From Actinomycetota bacterium (GTDB lineage: Bacteria; Actinomycetota; Acidimicrobiia; Acidimicrobiales; VFJN01), in the NCBI GenBank assembly GCA_009886035.1, contig VFJN01000054.1, positions 1 to 40,055 of the forward strand: DNA of 40,055 nucleotides, in the 5' to 3' direction. The translations under genes and the position numbers were made by a program. Below the pieces are notes generated by a model, which was not told the DNA's origin, made no database searches, and was given only the letters and a program-made list of their open reading frames with translations. This document shows positions 7,142 to 14,530 of this stretch, piece after piece (position 1 is the stretch's first letter; each line of letters starts with the position of its first letter).

Positions 7142-9511
7142 ATGATTCACGAGGCCCTCGACGGAAAACGCATCGCCATCACCGGCGGTACGGGTTTTCT
7201 CGGGACCGCGCTGATCGAGCGACTCCTGCGGTCGATCCCCGGATGTGAACTCGTCCTGCTCATCCGACCGGGGAAGCGATCCTCGGTGGAACAGCGGGCC
7301 AAACGGGAAATCTTCAGCAACGATGCCTTCGACCGCCTCCGCCAGGAGCACGGCAAGGAGGGCTTCGCCGCCCTAGTGGCGGCACGGGTCACCCCGATTG
7401 CCGGTGACGTGGGCACCGACGGCCTGGCCCTCGACCCCCACGGTCGCGCCGCGCTCGAATCGTGCGACATCGTGATCCACTCGGCGGCCACCGTGTCCTT
7501 CGACTCCCCCCTCGACAGCGCCGTGGAGGTGAACCTGCTTGGCCCCACCCGCATCGTGCGCACGCTGCAGGAGCTCAACCTCACCCCCCACCTCGTGTCG
7601 GTGTCTACCTGCTACGTGGCCGGCAACCGCCGCGGCGCGGCGCCGGAAATCCCCGTCCACGAGAGCCCGTTCTTCATCGACGTGGACTGGCGTCGCGAGG
7701 TGGACGGGGCCCGACAATCACGCGTGCTGGCCGAGGCCGACAGTCGCCGCCCCGACCATCTCACCCGCTTCCGCAAAGAGGCCCGCACCGAACTCGGCGC
7801 GGCCGGCATCCCGGCGTTGGCCGCCAAAACCGAGCAGCGTCGCAATGCCTGGGTGAAGGCGCAGATGGTGGAAGCCGGACGGGCCCGAGCCGCCTCCCTC
7901 GGCTGGCCCGATGCCTACGCCTATACCAAGGCCCTCGGCGAACGGGCCCTCCTCCAAAATCGCGGCCCCATCCCCGTGTCCATTGTCCGCCCCTCCATCA
8001 TCGAGTCGGCCCTCCTCGAGCCCTTCCCGGGATGGATCCGCGGCTTCCGAATGGCCGAGCCGGTGATCGTCTCCTACGCCCGCGGCCTCCTCAAGGAGTT
8101 CCCCGGCGTCCCCGAAGGCATCATCGACGTCATCCCCGTGGATCTCGTGGTCGCCGCCATCATCGATGCCGCCGCCGGACCGGTGCCCGATGCCCCCGCG
8201 ATCACCCAGGTGGCCTCCGGTTCGGTGAACCCCCTGCACTACCGCCACCTCGTGGACATGGTGCGGGAGTTCTTCACCACCCACCCGATCTACGACCTCG
8301 AGGGCCAGCCCATCATCGTGCCGGAATGGTCCTTCCCCGGCCGCGGGCGCGTGCAACGCCAGCTCGAACGAGCCCAGACCGCCATCGACAAGGGCGAAAA
8401 ACTCCTCCAGTCGTTGCCCCTGCGCGGCAAGCAAGCGGCCTGGGCCGCCACGCTGGAGGAAAAACGCGAGGAAGTGGAGCGGGCCCTCGCCTACGTGGAG
8501 CTCTACGGCGCCTACGCCGAATGCGAAGCGATCTATGGGGTCGACAACCTGCTCAGCCGCTGGGACCGCCTGGACCCGGCCGATCAGGCCACGTTCTGTT
8601 TCGACCCCCGGGTGATCGACTGGAGTTGGTACGCCCCCAACGTGCACCTTCCCTCGGTGGTGGAACACGCCCGGGTGCGCACCACCCCGGGGGGCCGACA
8701 GGGCGAGAAACGGGAGGACCGCCTCCGGAGTCAGGTGCTCGATCCCTCCCGCCACTTTGCCGCCTTCGACCTCGAGAACACCCTCATTGCCTCCAACGTG
8801 GTGGCCTCCTACTCCTGGCTGGCCACCCGCCGTCTTCCCCAGGAAGACCGGATCCGCTTCGTGCTCCAGACGCTCAAGGAGGCGCCCGCCCTGCTCGCCG
8901 CCGATCGGCGCGACCGAAGCGATTTCCTGCGCCAGTTCTACCGGCGTTACGAAGGGGCCGACGCCGCCCAACTCGAAGCCGACGCGCGGGAAATGTTTAG
9001 CGACCTCATCCTCATCAAGTCCTTTCCGGCAGCCATCCGACGGGTGCGTGAACACCGCCGTCTCGGCCACCGAACCGTGCTCATCACCGGCGCCCTCGAC
9101 GTGGCCATCGGTCCGCTGCGCCCCCTCTTCGACGACATCATCGCCCCCTCGCTCGCCATCCGCCCCGACGGCACCTACCGGGGCGAACTCACCGCCGTGC
9201 CCCCCACCGCCGAGGCCCGCGCCCAGGCCCTCTACGACTACGCCGAGGACCACGGCTTCGACGTGGCCGAGGGCGTGGCCTACGCCGATTCCACCTCGGA
9301 TCTTCCGATGCTCGAAGCCGTGGGCTTTCCCGTGGCGGTCAACCCCGAAACCCGCCTCGCCGCTCTGGCCCGCAAGCGCGGCTGGCTGGTGGAGCACTTC
9401 GACCCCGCCCACGGCGTCGACACCCCCCTCCTTCCTATCGGCCCAGCCTGGGGTCGCCCCCGCCGACGCCGGGTGGGCAAGGTCGCCACCGCCACGAGGG
9501 CTCTGCGATGA
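7142..9511 (+). CDS. Fusion: fatty acyl-CoA reductase-like NAD(P)-binding domain + HAD-IB-like domain
   Basis: 789 aa; N-terminus GKRIAITGGTGFLGTALIERLLRSIPGCELVLLIR plus YTKALGERALLQ; C-terminus FAAFDLENTLIASNVV...VLITGALDVAIGPLRPLFDDIIA...GVAYADSTSDLPMLEAVGFPVAVNPETRL. Confidence 0.85.
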   Translation: MIHEALDGKRIAITGGTGFLGTALIERLLRSIPGCELVLLIRPGKRSSVEQRAKREIFSNDAFDRLRQEHGKEGFAALVAARVTPIAGDVGTDGLALDPHGRAALESCDIVIHSAATVSFDSPLDSAVEVNLLGPTRIVRTLQELNLTPHLVSVSTCYVAGNRRGAAPEIPVHESPFFIDVDWRREVDGARQSRVLAEADSRRPDHLTRFRKEARTELGAAGIPALAAKTEQRRNAWVKAQMVEAGRARAASLGWPDAYAYTKALGERALLQNRGPIPVSIVRPSIIESALLEPFPGWIRGFRMAEPVIVSYARGLLKEFPGVPEGIIDVIPVDLVVAAIIDAAAGPVPDAPAITQVASGSVNPLHYRHLVDMVREFFTTHPIYDLEGQPIIVPEWSFPGRGRVQRQLERAQTAIDKGEKLLQSLPLRGKQAAWAATLEEKREEVERALAYVELYGAYAECEAIYGVDNLLSRWDRLDPADQATFCFDPRVIDWSWYAPNVHLPSVVEHARVRTTPGGRQGEKREDRLRSQVLDPSRHFAAFDLENTLIASNVVASYSWLATRRLPQEDRIRFVLQTLKEAPALLAADRRDRSDFLRQFYRRYEGADAAQLEADAREMFSDLILIKSFPAAIRRVREHRRLGHRTVLITGALDVAIGPLRPLFDDIIAPSLAIRPDGTYRGELTAVPPTAEARAQALYDYAEDHGFDVAEGVAYADSTSDLPMLEAVGFPVAVNPETRLAALARKRGWLVEHFDPAHGVDTPLLPIGPAWGRPRRRRVGKVATATRALR

Positions 9512-10662
9512 AGGCACTCGTGTTTTCCCGCCAGCCCGCCAAGTTCGCCGCCGCCATGGTGGCGGGTCGGCTGCGGCCCGGCGGCGGTGCCCGAGTGGGG
9601 CCGCTCTCGCTGCGAGATATAGAACCGCCTGCCCTCCCCGGCCCGGGATGGTTGCGGGTCCGACCCCGCCTCGCCGGTATCTGCGGCTCCGATCTCGCCA
9701 CCATCGATGGCACCTCATCGCGCTGGTTCGAGCCGATCGTCTCCTTCCCCTTCACGCCCGGCCACGAGGTGGTGGGCGATCTCGACGACGGCACTCGGGT
9801 GGCGGTGGTGCCCGTCCTCAGTTGCGTCACCCGCGGCTTCTCCCCGGCCTGCCCCGCCTGCGCGGCCGGCCGGATCAACCACTGCGAACGCATCGCCTTC
9901 GGCGACGTGGAACCGGGGCTGCAATCCGGGTTCTGTGAAAGCACCGGCGGGGGCTGGTCCACCGTGATGGTCGCCCACGAAAGCCAGTTGGTGCGCCTGC
10001 CCCCCGATCTCACCGACGAAGCCGCCGTGTTGGTAGAACCGGCCGCCTGTGCGGTCCACGCCGCCTCGCGGGTAGACAACGACAACATTGCGCTGATCGG
10101 CAGCGGCACCCTCGGCCTGCTCACCATCGCCGCCCTGCGAGCGGCCCGACCCCAGGCGGTCATCATCGCCACCGCCAAGTACCCGCACCAGCGGGAACTC
10201 GCCACCACCCTCGGGGCCACCACGGTGGTGGACCCCGGCGAACTAGACCGCGCCGTGCGCGCCCGATCCGGAACCATGCGTCTCGACAACGGCCAACTCG
10301 GCGGTGGCATCGCCACCGTCGTCGATTGCGTCGGCTCAGCGTCCTCCATCGCCCAGGCCCTGCGGATCACCGCCCCCGGCGGCACCATTCATGCCGTGGG
10401 CATGCCGGGGGTCACCACCGTGGACCTCACGCCACTGTGGCAACGAGAAATAGCACTGCAGGGTGCCTACGCCTATGAGCGGGCCGACTTCGATGGGGCC
10501 ATCGAACTGGTGGCCACCCTCGATCTCGGCCGCCTCGTGAGTGCCACCTACCCCCTCCATCGCTATGAGCAAGCCATCGCCCATGCGGCCCACGCGGGTT
10601 CCCGCGGTGCCGTGAAGATCGCCTTCGACCTCCGGTCGGAACGAGAGAGAGACACCATCTGA
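9508..10662 (+). CDS. Zinc-dependent medium-chain alcohol dehydrogenase
   Basis: 384 aa; GICGSDLATIDG, GHEVVGDLDDG, Cys-rich CPACAAGRINHCE, Rossmann IALIGSGTLGLLTIAAL; ATGA overlap with preceding CDS. Confidence 0.85.
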   Translation: MKALVFSRQPAKFAAAMVAGRLRPGGGARVGPLSLRDIEPPALPGPGWLRVRPRLAGICGSDLATIDGTSSRWFEPIVSFPFTPGHEVVGDLDDGTRVAVVPVLSCVTRGFSPACPACAAGRINHCERIAFGDVEPGLQSGFCESTGGGWSTVMVAHESQLVRLPPDLTDEAAVLVEPAACAVHAASRVDNDNIALIGSGTLGLLTIAALRAARPQAVIIATAKYPHQRELATTLGATTVVDPGELDRAVRARSGTMRLDNGQLGGGIATVVDCVGSASSIAQALRITAPGGTIHAVGMPGVTTVDLTPLWQREIALQGAYAYERADFDGAIELVATLDLGRLVSATYPLHRYEQAIAHAAHAGSRGAVKIAFDLRSERERDTI

Positions 10663-12257
10663 TGCCCCGCCCCGGCTTTGTCCTAGACGTAGACCGCTCC
10701 ACGCCACCCATCCTCTTTCACCACGGCGAGACCCTTCGCCTCGAACGACTGCCCGCTGGCCGCAGCCGGGTGCTCTATCCCGGCGAGCCGCTTGAGGCCC
10801 TCGATGATCCCGACGCCGCCATCCGGCTGGCGCTCGACAATCCTCTGGGTGATTCGGCGCCGCTGCGGGCGCTTCTCACGCCCGGCATGAAGCTCACGAT
10901 CTGCTTCGACGACATCAGCCTGCCCCTCCCTCCCATGCGTCGACCCGATGTGCGCCAGCGCGTCATCGAAGCGGTCCTCGACCTCGCCGCCGCCGCCGGC
11001 GTGGACGACGTGCACCTCATCGCCGCTTTGGCCCTGCACCGACGCATGACCGAAGCCGAACTGCGCCATGCCGTGGGCGACCGGGTCTACGACGCCTTTG
11101 CCCCCGATGGTCTTCTCTACAACCACGACGCCGAGGACCCCGACAACCTGCTCTTTATCGGCGAAACCAAACACGGCGAGGAGGTGGAGATCAACAAGCG
11201 AGCCGCCGAGAGCGACCTCATCGTCTACGTGAACATCAACCTCGTATCCATGGACGGAGGATGGAAGTCAACCGCCACCGGACTCTCGTCCTACAAGTCG
11301 TTGCGCCACCACCACAACGTGGCCACGATGCTGAAGTCGCGCAGTTTCATGGACCGCCACAAGAGCGAACTGCACTCCTCCAACTGGCGCATGGGCGAGG
11401 TTTTGAAGAACAGCGGCATCAAGGTGTTCCAGATCGAGACCACCCTCAACAACGACACCTTCGGCACCTCAGGACCCATGTCGGTGCTTCAGAAGCGCGA
11501 GTGGGAGTGGACCGCCCGTGACCGGGCCAGCTTCGTGGGGATGAAGGCGGGCCTTGATCGCCTCCCGGTGAAAGCCCGTCGGAAGATTTTCAACTCGTGG
11601 CAGGCCCCCTACGGCATCACCTCGGTACAGGCCGGTGAGGTGGAAGCCGTGCACGAAGTGACCACCGCCAACGTCTTCAAACAGCAGCTGGTGGAGATAC
11701 AGGGCCAGACCGACATCCTCACGATGGGGCTTCCGTACATTTGCCCGTACAACGTGCATTCGATCATGAACCCGATCCTGGTCATGTGCCTCGGCCTCGG
11801 GTACTTCTTCAACATGTACCGGGGCAACCCCCTCGTGCGGGAGGGAGGCGTGTTGATCATGAGCCACCCCACACCGTGGGAGTTCCACCCGGTGCACCAT
11901 CCGAGTTACATCGATTTTTTCGAGCAGGTATTGGCCGATACCACCAACCCACTGGAGATCGAAGCCAAGTACGAGAAGCAGTACGCCGAGGACGAGTGGT
12001 ACCGCCACCTCTACCGCACCAGCCACGCCTACCACGGCGTCCACCCGTTCTACATGTGGTACTGGGGAAGCCATGCGCTGTCCCACCTCGGCAAGGTGAT
12101 CATCGTGGGCGGCGAAGCCCGCTCGGTACGACGCCTCGGCTTCACCCCCGCATCCACCCTCAACGATGCGCTGGAGATGGCTGCCGATGTGGTGGGTCGG
12201 GATGGCACCATCACCCACCTCCACAACCCGCCCATTGTCATGGCCGACGTGGTGTAG
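10662..12257 (+). CDS. LarA-like (DUF2088, nickel-dependent lactate racemase superfamily) protein
   Basis: 531 aa; LTICFDDISLPLPPMRRPDVRQRVIEAVLDLAAAAGVDDVHLIAALALHRRMTEAELRHAVG...YNHDAEDPDNLLFIGETKHGEEVEINKRAAESDLIVYVNI...GGWKSTATGLSSYKS; start overlaps previous stop. Confidence 0.75.
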   Translation: MPRPGFVLDVDRSTPPILFHHGETLRLERLPAGRSRVLYPGEPLEALDDPDAAIRLALDNPLGDSAPLRALLTPGMKLTICFDDISLPLPPMRRPDVRQRVIEAVLDLAAAAGVDDVHLIAALALHRRMTEAELRHAVGDRVYDAFAPDGLLYNHDAEDPDNLLFIGETKHGEEVEINKRAAESDLIVYVNINLVSMDGGWKSTATGLSSYKSLRHHHNVATMLKSRSFMDRHKSELHSSNWRMGEVLKNSGIKVFQIETTLNNDTFGTSGPMSVLQKREWEWTARDRASFVGMKAGLDRLPVKARRKIFNSWQAPYGITSVQAGEVEAVHEVTTANVFKQQLVEIQGQTDILTMGLPYICPYNVHSIMNPILVMCLGLGYFFNMYRGNPLVREGGVLIMSHPTPWEFHPVHHPSYIDFFEQVLADTTNPLEIEAKYEKQYAEDEWYRHLYRTSHAYHGVHPFYMWYWGSHALSHLGKVIIVGGEARSVRRLGFTPASTLNDALEMAADVVGRDGTITHLHNPPIVMADVV

Positions 12258-12261
12258 CGAC

Positions 12262-13170
12262 GTGGTGAACCTGCCCCGGGTGCCAAAACTCCCGTTCCCC
12301 TATTCCACCCCCACGGTGCCCGACACCGTCGAGGCGCTTCCCGCCCCCCGCCGCCTCGGGGCCCACTACCAAACAGACTGGGCTCGCCGTTACCCGGCCC
12401 GGTTGGCGCGTGTCGTGTTTCTCGAGGCCGTCTTGCGTCCGGCGGTGGCCGTTCTCGGTGCCCCCGAGCGCGATGGGATCGACCGGCTCGAGGGTCTCAC
12501 CGATGGTCCTGTGATCTTCGCCCCCAACCACCACAGCCACCTCGACACGCCCACCATGCTCACGTCGATCCCGGAACCGTGGCGGTACAAGATATTCGTG
12601 GGGGCCGCCGCCGACTATTTCTTCCGAACCCACCTCAGCGCGGCGGCGTCGGCACTGGCCCTGGGAGCCATCCCTATCGAACGTTCCAAGGTCAGTCGTC
12701 GATCCGCCGACGAAGCGGCCGCCTTGATCAACCAGGGCTGGTCGATGCTCATCTTCCCGGAGGGGGGCCGATCCCCCGACGGCTGGGGCCAACCGTTTCG
12801 CGCCGGCGCGGCCTATCTGGCCAACCGCTGCTCGGTCCCGGTGGTTCCCGTCCATCTTGAGGGCACGGCCAAGATCCTTCGCAAGGGACAGCGGCGGCCT
12901 ACCCCCACCCACGTGCGCGTCACCTACGGCACCCCCTTGCGCACCGAGGACGGGGAGAGCACCACTCGCTTCGCCGAGCGCATTGAGCGATCGGTGGCCG
13001 AACTGGCCGACGAAGCCACCACCAACTGGTGGCAATCTCGCCAGCGGGCCGCCCTCGGCACCACCCCATCGCTCTCAGGCCCCGATGCTCCGGCATGGCG
13101 ACGGGCCTGGGCCCTGGGCGATCGATCCCGCAAGCGCCGCCGCCAAACCCGCTCCTGGCCCAAGCTCTAG
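12262..13170 (+). CDS. 1-acyl-sn-glycerol-3-phosphate acyltransferase-like (PlsC family)
   Basis: GPVIFAPNHHSHLDTPTML (HX4D), LALGAIPIERSKVSRRSADEAAALINQGWSMLIFPEGGRSPDGWGQPFRAGAAYLANRCSVPVVPVHLEGT; GTG start at 12262 or 12265, 4 nt after the LarA-like stop. Confidence 0.85.
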   Translation: MVNLPRVPKLPFPYSTPTVPDTVEALPAPRRLGAHYQTDWARRYPARLARVVFLEAVLRPAVAVLGAPERDGIDRLEGLTDGPVIFAPNHHSHLDTPTMLTSIPEPWRYKIFVGAAADYFFRTHLSAAASALALGAIPIERSKVSRRSADEAAALINQGWSMLIFPEGGRSPDGWGQPFRAGAAYLANRCSVPVVPVHLEGTAKILRKGQRRPTPTHVRVTYGTPLRTEDGESTTRFAERIERSVAELADEATTNWWQSRQRAALGTTPSLSGPDAPAWRRAWALGDRSRKRRRQTRSWPKL

Positions 13171-13233
13171 GACTACCGTTCCCTGAGTTCACCCTGCGGC
13201 CCCTGGCGGCCCCACACCAAAGGAAACCAACAG

Positions 13234-13734
13234 ATGGTAAGACGCAGTCGGTTCGGGTTGGGTTTGGCGACGGTGCTCCTCATGGGCTCGCTGGCCCTAA
13301 CGGCATGTTCGTCGACGGATGAGGGCACCACGGTGACCGTCACCCACGGCGAGGTGCCCGCTCCCACCCTCGTCGACAACGGGGTACCGGGCAACTCTGT
13401 AGGCGATACCCGACTCTTTCGCTTCGACGGCACCGACGAGGAGGGTGAGGTGGTGCACACCGATTGGGTGATGACCACCACCGCCTTGGATGTAGCCCCC
13501 GATGGGTTCGAATCGCGCGTCGCTACCGGCGTGTTCGCCTTCGGTGATGTGTCGAACCAGTTGATTCTCGAGGGCGCTGCCTACTACCCCGGCGCCGGAG
13601 CCACCCTGAAGCCCTCCGCGTCCACCATTCGATCCATCATCGGCGGGTCCGGCACCTACGCAGGAGCCACCGGGTGGGTGAAGTCCACTCACCTCGACGA
13701 CGGCACGTGGACTCACGTGTTCCACATCCAATAG
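13234..13734 (+). CDS. Lipoprotein with allene-oxide-cyclase/dirigent-like beta-barrel domain
   Basis: 166 aa; signal peptide and lipobox LALTACSS; ILEGAAYYPGAGATLKPSASTIRSIIGGSGTYAGATGWVKSTHLDDGTWTHVFHI; AAAGGA upstream of the ATG. Confidence 0.65.
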   Translation: MVRRSRFGLGLATVLLMGSLALTACSSTDEGTTVTVTHGEVPAPTLVDNGVPGNSVGDTRLFRFDGTDEEGEVVHTDWVMTTTALDVAPDGFESRVATGVFAFGDVSNQLILEGAAYYPGAGATLKPSASTIRSIIGGSGTYAGATGWVKSTHLDDGTWTHVFHIQ

Positions 13735-13752
13735 CGCCCATTCCCGAAGCGG

Positions 13753-14484
13753 TCAGTCCACCAGTCGCATACCGGTAGGGGCGATGCTGCGCGCGGCCAT
13801 CGGCAGATCCACCACAAACTCGGTGCGATGCGCCGGGAACACGTGCTCGGACAGCAACACCGGCCGCCCGGCGGGGGTAGACGTGATCCGTTCGCAGCGC
13901 AGCACCGGTGATCCGACCGGCACCTTCAGCAAGCCCGCATCGCTCGCACTCACCACGGCGGCACCGATGGTCTGCACCGCCCCCCCCAACGGCTCCGAGA
14001 GGAGTTCATAGAACGGGGCGCGCTCCACGTCGGAGCGAGACAGCGACGCCCCGAGTTCCTCCGGGCACCACACCGTGACCCGTGCAAACGGTTCGCCGTC
14101 GGCGAGGTTCAGCCGCCGCACCTCGAGCACGGTTGGGCTCGCCAACACCGCCGCCACATGCGCCGATGCGGTCACGAAGCCGAAGTCCAGGATGCGCCGT
14201 TCGGAATGCACTCCCGAGGCTGTGAGTTGCGCCTCGATCGTCCCGAGCCGCCCGAGCGACTGTCGCAGGGGATCCACCGCCACGAACCACCCGAACCCTT
14301 GGCGGGCATCCACGAGGCCATCGGATCTGAGGAGTTCCAGCGCCCGGCGAATAGTTACCCGACTGGCCCCGTAGTGCCCGGAGAGATCGGCCTCGCTGGG
14401 CAGCGTGCGGCCGAGGGCAAACTCTCCGGCCACCACCCGGTGACGCAGTTGGTCAGCGATGGTTCGATAGCGGATCTGGCGCAC
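13753..14484 (-). CDS. GntR family (HutC/UTRA type) transcriptional regulator; start uncertain
   Basis: YRTIADQLRHRVVAGEFALGRTLPSEADLSGHYGASRVTIRRALELLRSDGLVDARQGFGWFV plus UTRA-like C-terminus; GTG 14484 chosen so it does not overlap the acn start; ORF track extends to 14559. Confidence 0.88.
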   Translation of the reverse strand: MRQIRYRTIADQLRHRVVAGEFALGRTLPSEADLSGHYGASRVTIRRALELLRSDGLVDARQGFGWFVAVDPLRQSLGRLGTIEAQLTASGVHSERRILDFGFVTASAHVAAVLASPTVLEVRRLNLADGEPFARVTVWCPEELGASLSRSDVERAPFYELLSEPLGGAVQTIGAAVVSASDAGLLKVPVGSPVLRCERITSTPAGRPVLLSEHVFPAHRTEFVVDLPMAARSIAPTGMRLVD

Positions 14485-14491
14485 TTGTCCT

Positions 14492-14501
14492 ATACTTGTA
14501 T
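14492..14501. promoter_or_regulatory. Short dyad ATAC-TT-GTAT in the GntR/acn divergent promoter region; TATACT overlaps
   Basis: Read directly in CTTGTCCTATACTTGTATC; HutC-type regulators use related TTGTAT/ATACAA half-sites. Confidence 0.4.
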
Positions 14502-14530
14502 CTTCTATTGGACGACGCAAGAGGCCCGCC

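Noticed and set aside
7462-9000. 512-aa plus-strand ORF inside the reductase gene
   Set aside because: Alternative frame with extreme Arg/Pro/Gly content; no start context or motifs.
7718-9718. 666-aa minus-strand ORF
   Set aside because: Gly/Val/His/Glu-rich shadow of the acyl-CoA reductase/HAD gene, a high-GC antisense artefact with no recognisable motif.
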